Below, piece by piece: positions 30,397 to 39,743 of a stretch of 64,000 nt of DNA. Positions within the stretch are counted from its first letter, which is position 1. Each line of letters opens with the position of its first letter. A program made the translations under genes and the position numbers. A model generated the notes under the pieces. It searched no databases. It worked only from the letters and a program-made list of their open reading frames with translations, and was not told the DNA's origin. The stretch is taken from contig NZ_LS483250.1 of assembly GCF_900465055.1 (NCBI RefSeq), positions 2,604,001 to 2,668,000 of the forward strand. The letters run 5' to 3'. The DNA comes from Moritella yayanosii. GTDB lineage: Bacteria > Pseudomonadota > Gammaproteobacteria > Enterobacterales > Moritellaceae.

Positions 30397-30408
30397 TGGA
30401 CTATACCA
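30397..30408 (-). promoter_or_regulatory. candidate PhnR operator before phnW
   Basis: TGGTATAGTCCA (minus strand), a near-palindrome of the HutC/GntR type (GTNTANAC-like core). It matches the 12-mer at 30608 at 10 of 12 positions. Confidence 0.5.
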
Positions 30409-30607
30409 GTTTGGTTAGCACTCTAGCAGTGGATCGTTGACTTGGTAAATAGCCCAACAGCAGAATTCATAAAAGCTTCATATTCATCGTCAACCGCAAT
30501 AAAAACACCAAACCATAAAAATAACTAACATAGTTTAATTAACTTAACTGACATCAATTGGTCATATTTTTGTCATAAAAGCACTCTATTATCGTTCTCA
30601 ACAAATC

Positions 30608-30619
30608 TGGTACAGACCA
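30608..30619 (+). promoter_or_regulatory. candidate PhnR operator before the transporter remnant
   Basis: TGGTACAGACCA inside a longer palindrome TCTGGT-ACAG-ACCAGA (30606-30621), 35 bp before the remnant's ATG. It suggests that the promoter of the lost uptake operon is still present. Confidence 0.5.
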
Positions 30620-30653
30620 GAATCAACCGTTAATAATTTTTGGAGTGACACGA

Positions 30654-30809
30654 ATGAAACAACGTTGGATTATGGATGATGCCGGGCAAACAGGTTCAGC
30701 GGCAGCGATGGCAGTGATGATCTTAGTAACCGCAGCATTGGCTAAAATAATCCATTTAATTATCGCCTCATTTATCAATAAAAGAACCCAAGCTTGGCGT
30801 CAAAAATAG
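30654..30809 (+). pseudogene. remnant of the 2-aminoethylphosphonate ABC-transporter operon (permease C-terminus)
   Basis: A 51-codon frame with a good ribosome site (TTGGAG). After about five residues it reads DDAGQTGSAAAMAVMILVTA...NKRTQAWRQK. The DDAG...AAAMA...helix...RTQAWR pattern is the extreme C-terminus of the permease of putative 2-aminoethylphosphonate ABC transporters. My reading is that one large deletion fused the first codons of the first transport gene to the last ~45 codons of the permease gene, keeping promoter, operator and frame. It could still make a one-helix peptide, but not a transporter. Confidence 0.6.
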
Positions 30810-30898
30810 CCGCGTAATAGACCAAATTAAGCATAACTCTGCTACTGTAGAACAGGAACCACCCAGTAGCAGGTTAACCCCTAGCATCAGAGGCTTTT

Positions 30899-31624
30899 GT
30901 GCAATACCTAAAAATTAAAGATGAAATTTTACTGCAGATCGAAGCTGGTTCACTATTTACCTCAGGACAAAAGCTAACGTCAGGACAGAAATTAATGTCA
31001 GAACGTAAACTGGCAGAAAGTTTCAATACCACTCGCGTGACGCTGCGTGAAGCCTTGTCGTTACTGGAGTCTGAAGGCAAAGTGTATCGTGAAAATCGTC
31101 GCGGTTGGTTTATTTCCCCAGCACCATTACGTTATGACCCGACCAATACCACTAACTTTCATAACCTAGCGCTAAGTCAGCAACGTATACCAAAAACAGA
31201 ATTAATCAATGCCGGTATGGTGCCCGCCGATAAACATATCGCCCAGCTATTACAAATAGCACCTCAGACTGAAGTGATCCGTATTCATCGCGTGCGTTAT
31301 TTAGATGAACGCCCGGTCGTACTCGTGACTCATTATGTATTGCCTGACCGACTCCCTCATTTACTCAGTCATGATCTGTCGGCATCCTTAACCGATATCT
31401 ATCAACAACATTACGACATCCTGTATCAACAGACCCATTATCGTATCCGCTCTTCGTCATTAGTTGCCGATACTGCAGCCGCTTTACGCGCGACTTCAGG
31501 CTGCGCAGCTATGTATATAGAGCGAGTTAACTATGATCAACATGGTCAGTTATTGGATTGTGATCTGGAATATTGGCGTCATGATGCAGTGATTATTGAA
31601 GCACGGGCGATACGTCAACTATAA
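30899..31624 (+). CDS. phnR: GntR/HutC-family regulator of phosphonate use (PhnR-like)
   Basis: A 241-residue regulator: winged helix at about residues 8-75 (LMSERKLAESFNTTRVTLREALSLLESEGKVYRENRRGWFIS) and a UTRA ligand-binding domain (AQLLQIAPQTEVIRIHRVRYLDERPVVLVTHYVL ... to the end). The tandem SGQKLTSGQKL is a small internal duplication near residue 22. The start is GTG at 30899 with AGAGG upstream. Position beside phnW/phnX and matching operator-like sites at 30397 and 30608 point to control of 2-aminoethylphosphonate genes. Ligand and sign of control are inferred. Confidence 0.82.
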   Translation: MQYLKIKDEILLQIEAGSLFTSGQKLTSGQKLMSERKLAESFNTTRVTLREALSLLESEGKVYRENRRGWFISPAPLRYDPTNTTNFHNLALSQQRIPKTELINAGMVPADKHIAQLLQIAPQTEVIRIHRVRYLDERPVVLVTHYVLPDRLPHLLSHDLSASLTDIYQQHYDILYQQTHYRIRSSSLVADTAAALRATSGCAAMYIERVNYDQHGQLLDCDLEYWRHDAVIIEARAIRQL

Positions 31625-31733
31625 GTTGATATCATCCATAATCACATTTATTAATCGGGTATATAATCCGCGATAATAACATCCGACAAATATAATACGG
31701 TATGCCAAGATAAAGTTACGGTATTTCAACACT

Positions 31734-31760
31734 AAATGGGGGCCGACGGGCTCCCATTGT
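31734..31760 (+). terminator. weak hairpin after phnR
   Basis: AATGGGGGCC, loop GAC, GGGCTCCCATT with one mismatch; GC-rich stem but only GTTATT after it. Possible terminator. Confidence 0.45.
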
Positions 31761-31838
31761 TATTCCTGTGCATCTTTGCTGCCGTCTCACTTTACGTCCC
31801 ATCTTTGTTACAGCTCCCTTTTTTACATCCAACAGCAC

Positions 31839-32348
31839 TCAAAGATCACGATGTTCAAATAATGGCCCTTCTTTAAAACTATACCCGCTAATATGACTGT
31901 GCGGTAAACTACCCACCGCTTTACCAAACTGGCGTTTATCTAAATTGATTAGATTCATGTGATCACCCGATTCAATATACAATTGTTCCTGCTCGAATAA
32001 CAGATCATCTACCAGCATATCCATACCATAAATCTGCCCTAATGATGGTATCGCCCCAGGTTCACAATCCTGAAACAAGGTTGATAATTCGTGCTCTGCC
32101 AGTAAGTAATATTGCTTACCCGTTTGCCGATTAATTTCACCAATCAATACATGCTTATTTGATGGCACCACCGCCATTAAATAATCGCCGCCAATGTCAC
32201 GTAAAATCACCGCTTTGGCGACTTGTGAACTGGGCACGTGTGCAGATAATGCAGAATTAAACGAACTTGCCGTGTGGCGATGTTTAACCAAACTAAAATC
32301 GATGTTGTGACTAGCTAAGAACTGGCCAACTTTGGTTGCCATAGTCAT
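31839..32348 (-). CDS. YbaK/ProX-type aminoacyl-tRNA deacylase domain protein
   Basis: A 169-residue single-domain protein of the YbaK/EbsC family, which hydrolyses mischarged tRNAs (Cys-tRNAPro or Ala-tRNAPro). Visible features are HRHTASSFNSALSAHVP, the lysine in SQVAKAVILRDIGGDYLMAVVP (around residues 45-66) that is essential in the family, and CEPGAIPSLGQIYGMDMLVD, typical of the subgroup with GxxPP-like loops. The start at 32348 lies behind GGAGG; the frame extends four codons further. Exact specificity is uncertain. Confidence 0.8.
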   Translation of the reverse strand: MTMATKVGQFLASHNIDFSLVKHRHTASSFNSALSAHVPSSQVAKAVILRDIGGDYLMAVVPSNKHVLIGEINRQTGKQYYLLAEHELSTLFQDCEPGAIPSLGQIYGMDMLVDDLLFEQEQLYIESGDHMNLINLDKRQFGKAVGSLPHSHISGYSFKEGPLFEHRDL

Positions 32349-32440
32349 TTCTGCCTCCATAAAATACTGTTCTCTACAAGCAAAGTATGGGAGCTAAATA
32401 GCCACAATGCGAGTTAATCCGGTAATTATTTAGGCAGCAA

Positions 32441-33613
32441 CTAGCGTGCGTTGAGGCTATATTTACGCTGTTTGTAAGCCAACAACATAATTGCCAATAG
32501 CGCATAAGCAAAACATTGGATTAATAACTGCGTTTGAAAATGTCTGACCATCTCAAAGTCCGCGCCCATCTGGTTTAATTGCAACAAGCCTTGGATCGCG
32601 GCCGTGCTTGGGAATAATTGCGATACCATCACCAGCCAAGCGGGTATCTCACTTATCGGCCAAATAAAACCACTGCTAAACAATACCGGCATTGAGCTAA
32701 ATAAAATCACCTGAGTTGCGGTTTCAGCTTGGTTATACAATTGCCCCAACGCCACGCCAAGGCAGACAACCGCCAGTAAGAACGGCACTAATAGTTTGAG
32801 AATATCCCACGCCGCCGCGAGTCGATTAACCCCGTACATATCCAATGCAAAGCCAAAGTAATACAAACTAAACACCAGATACAAACTGAGGAACACAACG
32901 CAACGCGCCAGTAGCAGCAATGTCGGCGATGCTGTTAACCAATAACCTTGCTCTTTCGCCCGTGAACGTTCGTTTTGGCCACCAGATAAAATGCCGCTGA
33001 CAATTAATAACGTTTGCTGCAAGATCAAAATAAACACCGCGGGGACCACATAATCCAAATAACCGTTCAGTTGATTAAACACAGGTTGTAGGTTTAACGA
33101 TGCCGGTTGCCACTGTTGCTTGGCTAACAACATATTCTCTTTATCAACCGTTAATCTTGCCACTTTAATTTTCGCAGATAAAGTGCCACCCGCTTTAAGG
33201 ATCCCCGATGCAATGGTCGAATAAGTCATAAAATAACTGGCATCACCGCCCAGCGATAAGGTTACCGCCTTCTCCATATACAGATCACGACGGAAATGTT
33301 CAGGAATAATCAAAAAACCCTTAATCGCCCCCGTCTCAATTAACGCTTCAGCCTCCTTCACCGAATTAACTTGGCCAGTAATATGGGTATCAGGAGTAGC
33401 ATTGACCATGCGTATTAACTCACGGCTCATCGAACTGCGATCATAATCGATCACCACAATTTCAACGTTTCTGGCTACCTGTTGAGAATACGGCAGCGGA
33501 TACAAGATCGAGTACATAATAATGCCACCAAACATGGTCAATAAAATACTACGGTCAGCAAAAATACTTTTAATTTCGAGTACGACTAGCGCCAAGAATT
33601 TATTCATCGTCAT
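32441..33613 (-). CDS. ABC-2-type export permease, second of a pair
   Basis: A 390-residue protein with one N-terminal helix (residues about 20-40), a ~140-residue periplasmic domain (YDRSSMSRELIRMVNATPD, GFLIIPEHFRRDLYMEKAVT, GGDASYFMTYSTIASG) and five or so C-terminal helices. This is the YhhJ/YbhR-like ABC2_membrane_3 layout. The start overlaps the end of the upstream permease gene by 14 bp. The operon has HlyD and TolC-type partners but no ATP-binding subunit, so the energy source is unclear. Probably exports a drug-like or hydrophobic molecule. Confidence 0.82.
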   Translation of the reverse strand: MTMNKFLALVVLEIKSIFADRSILLTMFGGIIMYSILYPLPYSQQVARNVEIVVIDYDRSSMSRELIRMVNATPDTHITGQVNSVKEAEALIETGAIKGFLIIPEHFRRDLYMEKAVTLSLGGDASYFMTYSTIASGILKAGGTLSAKIKVARLTVDKENMLLAKQQWQPASLNLQPVFNQLNGYLDYVVPAVFILILQQTLLIVSGILSGGQNERSRAKEQGYWLTASPTLLLLARCVVFLSLYLVFSLYYFGFALDMYGVNRLAAAWDILKLLVPFLLAVVCLGVALGQLYNQAETATQVILFSSMPVLFSSGFIWPISEIPAWLVMVSQLFPSTAAIQGLLQLNQMGADFEMVRHFQTQLLIQCFAYALLAIMLLAYKQRKYSLNAR

Positions 33614-34811
33614 GCCCCGTTGATATCGTGTTATTGTCAGTCACAAGCGCGTTATCGCGATGGCTTTTAATTCGATATATCGCCACCACAAACATCAATG
33701 TAAATAACCCTAGTGACGTTAATTGCGGTAACAAGGTCATAAAATCTTGCCCATAATTAACTTGGCCAATTTGCAACTGCATATAATGTGTAATCGGTAA
33801 TAACGAACGCCATATTAGCGCTAATTGCGGCATACTTTCGGCGGGAAATGTCACCCCGATAAAGGCAAACGCCGGCGCTGAATAAGCCGCACCCATGCTA
33901 ATTGCCTGAGTAAAATTCATCGTCAAGCTAAAGATAAACAAGGCGATGGCCTGCCCCGCTAATACTGCCGTCACCAAAATTAACAATAAATAACCCCAGT
34001 TACCATGCATCGGCATACTTAAGTAACCGTAAAAGAAACTCAAGAATAGCAAACCATGCACCACAGAAAGCAAGGTATACGGCAGCAATTTACCCATTAC
34101 AGCACTGACAACAGCACCATCTGCGCGTTGAAACCAGCTATTTTGGGTATTATTTTTGTATTCCGACCCAAATGCTAACAACACCGATACGAGGATAAAA
34201 ATTTGCCATAACGCCGCGACAGCGGCGGTCACTAAAAATGGTATGTAATTAGTCGAAACATTGTATAACGGGTTAATCTGGGTTGAAATTGGCGCAACAG
34301 CACCTTTAATAAGCGCCAAATTACCCCCACTGGCCAAGGTTTTAACCGCATCTATTTGCGCCGTAAACGTGGCAAAAGTTTTTACCATGTTCGACGATAC
34401 CAGTTTACCAATCAACACATACTGGGCATTGTAAAAGGTAGTGACTTCGGGCGTCATTGCTAAGTAGATCTGCTTTTCAAATGCTCGTGGAATATGCACG
34501 ATCGCATACACTTCACCACGTTGCATTAACGCTTTACCTTCGGCCAGGCTGGTCAATTGAACTGTCACCGCAAGCGCAGGATTGGCATCAATATAGCGCA
34601 CCAAACTGCGTGACAATCGGCTGTGGTCTTGATCAACAACCGCGACCGCAAGATCACGTGGGATACCCTGTGAAAAAATAGCGTACACCAACAACATGCA
34701 AGCAAGTGGCAACCAAGTCACCAGTGACAATTGCCATTTCGATGCCAATATTAGCTGGTTTTCCCGCTGCCAAACCGCCTTGATCTGAGTAATGAATAAA
34801 CGCATCATCAA
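33600..34811 (-). CDS. ABC-2-type export permease, first of a pair
   Basis: A 403-residue permease with the same plan as its neighbour: N-terminal helix, a periplasmic domain with QDHSRLSRSLVRYIDANPAL and VYAIVHIPRAFEKQIYLAM, then a C-terminal multi-helix region with LLVTAVLAGQAIALFIFSLT. The N-terminal domain similarity between the two permeases suggests gene duplication and a heterodimeric channel. It is 6 bp downstream of the HlyD gene. The C-terminus ends in a short charged tail whose codons overlap the start of the next permease. Confidence 0.82.
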   Translation of the reverse strand: MMMRLFITQIKAVWQRENQLILASKWQLSLVTWLPLACMLLVYAIFSQGIPRDLAVAVVDQDHSRLSRSLVRYIDANPALAVTVQLTSLAEGKALMQRGEVYAIVHIPRAFEKQIYLAMTPEVTTFYNAQYVLIGKLVSSNMVKTFATFTAQIDAVKTLASGGNLALIKGAVAPISTQINPLYNVSTNYIPFLVTAAVAALWQIFILVSVLLAFGSEYKNNTQNSWFQRADGAVVSAVMGKLLPYTLLSVVHGLLFLSFFYGYLSMPMHGNWGYLLLILVTAVLAGQAIALFIFSLTMNFTQAISMGAAYSAPAFAFIGVTFPAESMPQLALIWRSLLPITHYMQLQIGQVNYGQDFMTLLPQLTSLGLFTLMFVVAIYRIKSHRDNALVTDNNTISTGHDDE

Positions 34812-34817
34812 GCCAAC

Positions 34818-35816
34818 TTACTGCGCAGTCGCTGACGGCGCCAGCTCAACCAACACACTCATACCCACACGTAGATCGGCAATTGGCTTAACTGGTCTTG
34901 CTTCAACCTCAAAGGTACGTAAATCAAAACCTTTAGCATTGTCTGTCGAACGCCAAGTCGCATAGTCACCCATCACCGCAATATGGAACACTTGATATTG
35001 ATATGTCGCGTCACCTAACGCCGGAATGCGCGCCGTTAATAACGTGCCCTTTTTCAAACGCGGTAATAAGTCTTCGCGAATATTAAATACTGCCCAGCTC
35101 TCATTAATATCAACGATACTTACCACCGGAAAACCAGTCGGTGCAAGTTCACCTTCTTTTAATAAGATCTGTACCACTTCACCATCACGCAGTGCATATT
35201 GCTTGGTATCTTTGGTGTAAGATTCCATTTCAGCCACCACACCTTCCGCCATACGTTCTTTCTCGATAGCGGCTTGTTTAGTTTCTTTACGCGCCCCTTC
35301 TTTCGCCATTTGATAAACTTGGTATGCCGAATTCTGCGTATATTTAGCGGCTTGCCACTTGGTATACACTTCATCGCGTCTCTGCTCTGGCAATACCCCA
35401 TCCCGATAAAGATTATCAACGCGCTGATAGGTTTTTTCCATCAACAATGCCGCGGCTTGGGCTTTTTTCCACTGATCGTTTGCCACGATAATTTGCTGTT
35501 TACGCGCCCCGATTTCGGCTTGTTTACGCATCGCACTAGCTACTGCACTACCCGCCTTGGCTTGCGCTAATTTAGCTTCTAATTCAGGGCTAGCCAGTGA
35601 AAAAATTAATTGACCTTTACTCACCTGTTCGCCTTTTTTCACGTCTACCGAGGCAATACGTCCTGGGATCTTAGACGATATATTGTATTGCTCGGCTTCA
35701 ATCTGACCTTGTAACAATATACTCTTCGGCTCATAAGCACGATGGAATTCAACTGCCAGCCAGCTGATAACAACTAGCACGACTACTGCAATGATGCCTT
35801 TTTTAACGTTACTCAT
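34818..35816 (-). CDS. HlyD-family membrane-fusion protein
   Basis: A 332-residue adaptor anchored by one N-terminal helix (IIAVVVLVVISWLAVEF). It has a lipoyl half-motif GRIASVDVKKGEQVSKGQLI, a long alanine/lysine-rich coiled-coil hairpin (residues about 75-190) with RVDNLYRDGVLPEQRRDEVYTK, then the second half ALRDGEVVQILLKEGELAPTG and a beta-barrel domain. It links the paired permeases to the TolC-like protein encoded one base upstream. This YbhG/YhiI-like adaptor is normally paired with ABC-2 permeases. Confidence 0.88.
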   Translation of the reverse strand: MSNVKKGIIAVVVLVVISWLAVEFHRAYEPKSILLQGQIEAEQYNISSKIPGRIASVDVKKGEQVSKGQLIFSLASPELEAKLAQAKAGSAVASAMRKQAEIGARKQQIIVANDQWKKAQAAALLMEKTYQRVDNLYRDGVLPEQRRDEVYTKWQAAKYTQNSAYQVYQMAKEGARKETKQAAIEKERMAEGVVAEMESYTKDTKQYALRDGEVVQILLKEGELAPTGFPVVSIVDINESWAVFNIREDLLPRLKKGTLLTARIPALGDATYQYQVFHIAVMGDYATWRSTDNAKGFDLRTFEVEARPVKPIADLRVGMSVLVELAPSATAQ

Positions 35817-37157
35817 TTACTTAACCTCGATACCATTGATGTGTAGATAGTCCATAAAGCGCTCGATATCGCCACTCACAGATAATAATTTTGCTAGTGA
35901 TTTAACATAGTTATAGCTCGCAGACAGACGCTGAACACGAATACTGGTTACATATAATAATGCATCAGCCACTTCCAGTGATGTTGATAAACCTTGGCTA
36001 AATGCTTTTTGGCGCAGTACCACAGTTTCTTCTGATAACGCCTGGCTCGATGCCAAAGAGTTATATTCTTCTAATGCTTGAGTCATTTCCGCATAGGTTT
36101 TTTCGACCAGAATAGATAAATCTTGCTGCATTTGCATTTGCAATAAATTCACCTGACGTACTGAGCTTTTGGCGGCAACTACTTCTTGCGACGTACCCGA
36201 GCGATCCATAATAGGGATACGGAACCCGACGCCAACCATCCATTCTGGTAACAGTTCCCCCGAGGCCGAATCATCGGCATATAAATTATAGTTACCGTAC
36301 ACCATCACTTCTGGTAAATGCTTCGCTGCGGCCATTTTCACCATACCTTTGGCTTGTTCACGCTTAGCATTTAAGATCGCAATACCGGGATGATCGGTTA
36401 GAGTTTTAGTTAAATAAGGGGTCACAGAGATCGCACTGTTATTCACAAACAAGGGCGTGGTCGGTAATACAAATTCTTGCTGTTTGAGCATCTTGGTTAA
36501 CGCGAGTTTGGCAATTTCATCATCGCGTAGGGCTTTTTGCGCTTCAATTTGGGCTTTATCTAACGACACTTGCGCCATTAAACGTTCGACTTTAGCTATC
36601 TGGCCTTGTTGCTCGAACTTCACGGCATGATTAAGATGCACCGCTAATGCATCCACAACGTCAAGGCGAACTTGATAAACTTGCTCAGATAGCACCACGC
36701 CAAAATAGTACTGTACCAGCCGGGTAAAGGTAGCCCTGATGGCTAAATTATAATTGCTTTGAGCTTCATCCACTTGTGCTTGGCGAATGTCTTGCGCCGC
36801 AGTAATACGACCGCCAGTATAAACCGGTAGTAGCACATTTAATGACGAATGGACAAAGTTTTGATTAGTTAGCGGGATTCCGTTTGGAAAAGGTAATGCT
36901 GCACTAATTGCAGACGTATCTATCTCTATAGGCTTATCAAAATGGGTATACGACCCAGTAATATCGACATTGGGTAAATACAGCGACTTCGCCGCATTCT
37001 GCAATGCTTGTGCATATTTTACTTGTTCTTTCTTTGCCTGTAGCGCATCATTTTTCTGTGCCACTTGATACCAAGCTTCAGAAAAACCGATAGCCGCAGC
37101 TTGCACATTACAACTCAATGTAATGGCGGTAATAATGCCATAAAAGACTGTTTTCAT
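35817..37157 (-). CDS. TolC-family outer-membrane channel protein
   Basis: A 446-residue outer-membrane efflux protein: signal peptide MKTVFYGIITAITLSCNVQAAA, then two OEP repeats rich in long helices (NDALQAKKEQVKYAQALQNA ... and VRQVNLLQMQMQQDLSILVEKTYAEM). LPNVDITGSYTHF and LPVYTGGRITAAQDIRQAQVDEA are typical of the family. The start at 37157 follows AGGAAC; the longer frame adds six residues. It is the first gene of the four-gene export operon, immediately before hlyD. A TAGAG-N6-CTCTA repeat upstream (37295) may be its operator. Confidence 0.88.
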   Translation of the reverse strand: MKTVFYGIITAITLSCNVQAAAIGFSEAWYQVAQKNDALQAKKEQVKYAQALQNAAKSLYLPNVDITGSYTHFDKPIEIDTSAISAALPFPNGIPLTNQNFVHSSLNVLLPVYTGGRITAAQDIRQAQVDEAQSNYNLAIRATFTRLVQYYFGVVLSEQVYQVRLDVVDALAVHLNHAVKFEQQGQIAKVERLMAQVSLDKAQIEAQKALRDDEIAKLALTKMLKQQEFVLPTTPLFVNNSAISVTPYLTKTLTDHPGIAILNAKREQAKGMVKMAAAKHLPEVMVYGNYNLYADDSASGELLPEWMVGVGFRIPIMDRSGTSQEVVAAKSSVRQVNLLQMQMQQDLSILVEKTYAEMTQALEEYNSLASSQALSEETVVLRQKAFSQGLSTSLEVADALLYVTSIRVQRLSASYNYVKSLAKLLSVSGDIERFMDYLHINGIEVK

Positions 37158-37555
37158 ATTTGTTCCTAAAATCACGCTGTGGTGGCATAACCGATTAACA
37201 TCAATTCAGTCACTAAACTATTACTATCAAATAATCAAACACCGAAGGGCATATTTTTAATTACTGTCAACGTGGATACTATAACCGTCAAAAATAGAGC
37301 ATATACTCTATAAATAACGTACAAAAGACAACCATGTTAACCAAAAAAGCATACTAACGCATAAATTTGTCGAGTACTACGCCAGCATAGGCCTAATTTT
37401 AGTCAGCTTAAGCAATAACCCCCCGAATAATGCGGGGCCGCGGCCCTGCTCTGCACAATTAAACACGGATATTTGCATTTAATTACCATATAGCGATGGT
37501 GTCTTATGGCTTAGCTGCGTACAATTATGCCCACGAAATAACAGAGAGAACATCG
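37158..37555. other. divergent intergenic region between the export operon and prmA
   Basis: About 400 bp. It contains TAGAGCATATACTCTA (37295-37310), an inverted repeat with 5-bp arms suited to a dimeric regulator of the efflux operon, and a GC-rich hairpin CCCCG-aataatg-CGGGG (37421-37437) followed by the palindrome GGCCGCGGCC just before prmA. The GC-rich hairpin could terminate or attenuate transcription into prmA. No gene is supported. Confidence 0.45.
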
Positions 37556-38437
37556 ATGCCTTGGATCCAATTAAAAATTAATGCTAACGAAGAAACAGCT
37601 GAGAAGATAGGTAACATGCTATCTGGCGCAGGAGCAAGTGCGGTCACATTCATGGACTCACAAGATTCGCCTATCTTTGAACCACTGCCTGGTCAAACGC
37701 TGCTATGGGGTGATACTGATGTAACCGGTCTGTTTGATGCAGATAAAGACATGCAGCCGATCTTAGCTTTCTTAGCCAAAACCAAGGTACTAGGTTCAGA
37801 CTTTCGCTACAAATTAGAAATACTCGAAGATAAAGACTGGGAACGCGAATGGATGGAAAACTTCCACCCAATGCAATTTGGCAAACGTTTATGGATCTGC
37901 CCAAGCTGGCGTCCAGTACCGGATGAAAATGCGATTAACGTGATGCTTGATCCCGGTTTAGCATTTGGTACGGGAACCCACCCGACGACCGCGTTATGCC
38001 TAGAATGGTTAGATGGCCAAGACCTAACCGGCAAAACAGTAGTCGATTTTGGTTGTGGTTCTGGCATCCTCGCCATCGCAGCACTTAAATTAGGTGCAAA
38101 GCGGGTGATCGGTGTGGATATCGACCCACAAGCTATCTTAGCCAGTCGTGATAACGCCGAGCGTAATGGTGTTGCTGACCAGATCGAACTTTATTTACCC
38201 GCTGATCAACCCGACGGTATCAAAGCCGATATCGTGGTTGCCAATATTCTTGCTGCTCCGCTACGTGAGTTATCAGGTCTTATCGTCAGCTTCTTAAAAC
38301 CAGGTGGTAAACTGGCATTATCCGGTATTTTGGATCACCAGGCAGCAGAATTGAACGACATCTATCGTCAACACTGCATCATGGATGAACCAACACTGAG
38401 TGACGAGTGGGCACGCTTAAACGGCCAAATTAAATAA
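37556..38437 (+). CDS. prmA: ribosomal protein L11 methyltransferase
   Basis: A 293-residue SAM-dependent enzyme that trimethylates L11 at several positions. It starts [42 protein letters not shown], the SAM motif [20 protein letters not shown] (about residues 162-181) and [17 protein letters not shown] are the classical signature. The ATG at 37556 gives exactly the E. coli length (293 aa); the longer frame adds 20 unrelated residues. It precedes dusB-fis, as in E. coli and Vibrio. Confidence 0.96.
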   Translation: MPWIQLKINANEETAEKIGNMLSGAGASAVTFMDSQDSPIFEPLPGQTLLWGDTDVTGLFDADKDMQPILAFLAKTKVLGSDFRYKLEILEDKDWEREWMENFHPMQFGKRLWICPSWRPVPDENAINVMLDPGLAFGTGTHPTTALCLEWLDGQDLTGKTVVDFGCGSGILAIAALKLGAKRVIGVDIDPQAILASRDNAERNGVADQIELYLPADQPDGIKADIVVANILAAPLRELSGLIVSFLKPGGKLALSGILDHQAAELNDIYRQHCIMDEPTLSDEWARLNGQIK

Positions 38438-38762
38438 TCTTTGCCATATTGGATAATCTACATAAACAAATGTAAAATCAGGCTTGTGTAGAAAAAATAA
38501 CCAGTAATTACGTAAAAAACGTGCGATCAGTAATTAATCAGGCTAAAATGCAAGCTATCTTAAATTTTAATTCAACCTGAGTGAAAATTGAATAATAAGC
38601 AATTTAGCTGGATGATCTGTTGTTATAATTTGATTTAGAGGTGTTTTTTTTACTATTTAATGATTTCAACTAAAAAAATATTCAATAGTCTAATTATTAA
38701 CCTTTTAACTCGGGTGAAAACTGCGTAACATACGCCGCCTTAGAGCAAATGAGCCACCACAG
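38438..38762 (+). promoter_or_regulatory. leader/promoter region of the dusB-fis operon
   Basis: A 325-bp AT-rich region. Just before dusB there is a possible -10 TAACAT (about 38729) followed by a GC-rich ACGCCGCC discriminator, the type of sequence that makes the E. coli fis promoter stringently and growth-rate controlled. The matching -35 is poor. Multiple A/T tracts could bind Fis itself, but no site is clear enough to call. Confidence 0.35.
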
Positions 38763-39728
38763 ATGAAAATAGGTCCTTATCTTCTGGATAACCAATTATT
38801 CTTGGCTCCTATGGCTGGGGTTACCGACCGTCCTTTCCGTCAACTTTGTCGTGATTTGGGTGTGGGTATGGCCGTGTCAGAGATGTTATCGAGTAACCCT
38901 CGAGTTTGGTCTTCAGAAAAATCGCAACAGCGCATGGACCATGCTGGCGAAACCGGGATCCGTTCTGTGCAGATAGCAGGCGCAGATCCAGCGTTGATGG
39001 CAGCAGCCGCGCAACACAATGTAAAAAATGGTGCGCAGATCATTGATATCAACATGGGTTGTCCGGCGAAAAAAGTAAATAAAAAGATGGCGGGTTCTGC
39101 ATTGATGCAACATCCGGCTCAAGTGAAGCTGATCTTAGATGCGGTGATAAGCGCTGTCGATGTACCAGTAACACTAAAGATACGTACCGGTTGGGATCTT
39201 GACAATCGCAACGGTATACAGATAGCTGAAATCGCCGAGCAAGCTGGTATTCAAGCCCTCGCGGTTCATGGTCGTACTCGCGCTTGCCTGTACAAGGGCA
39301 CTGCAGAATACGACACTATAAAAGCGATTAAAGCTAGCATTAGCATTCCTGTGATCGCAAATGGTGATATCGATAGCCCAGAAAAAGCTAAACAGGTACT
39401 TGAGTACACAGGTGTAGACGGTCTGATGATCGGACGCCCAGCTCAAGGCAATCCTTGGATTTTTCGGGAAATAAATCACTATCTTAAAACAGGTGAAAAA
39501 TTACCCGTGCCAACTGCTGATGAAGTTCGCCGAGTCATTTTGCAACATGTCGAAAACCTACACCAGTTTTACGGTGAGTTTAAAGGTGTTCGATTTGCGC
39601 GCAAACACGTCGGTTGGTACATACAACACCAGACTAATGGTGTTGAGTTTCGTAAAAGCTTTAATGCATTGGACAGTTCTGCGGAACAACTCTTTGCATT
39701 AATGAAATATTTTGATGATTTAAGCTAA
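38763..39728 (+). CDS. dusB: tRNA-dihydrouridine synthase B
   Basis: A 321-residue FMN-dependent TIM-barrel enzyme that reduces U17 of tRNA. It starts MKIGPYLLDNQLFLAPMAGVTDRPFR; INMGCPAKKVNKKMAGSALMQ carries the catalytic cysteine (about residue 101); LTLKIRTGWD-type, AVHGRTRACLYKGTAEYDTI and MIGRPAQGNPWIF follow. It sits 15 bp before fis and is co-transcribed with it. Confidence 0.97.
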   Translation: MKIGPYLLDNQLFLAPMAGVTDRPFRQLCRDLGVGMAVSEMLSSNPRVWSSEKSQQRMDHAGETGIRSVQIAGADPALMAAAAQHNVKNGAQIIDINMGCPAKKVNKKMAGSALMQHPAQVKLILDAVISAVDVPVTLKIRTGWDLDNRNGIQIAEIAEQAGIQALAVHGRTRACLYKGTAEYDTIKAIKASISIPVIANGDIDSPEKAKQVLEYTGVDGLMIGRPAQGNPWIFREINHYLKTGEKLPVPTADEVRRVILQHVENLHQFYGEFKGVRFARKHVGWYIQHQTNGVEFRKSFNALDSSAEQLFALMKYFDDLS

Positions 39729-39743
39729 CGAGAAGAGCAATAT

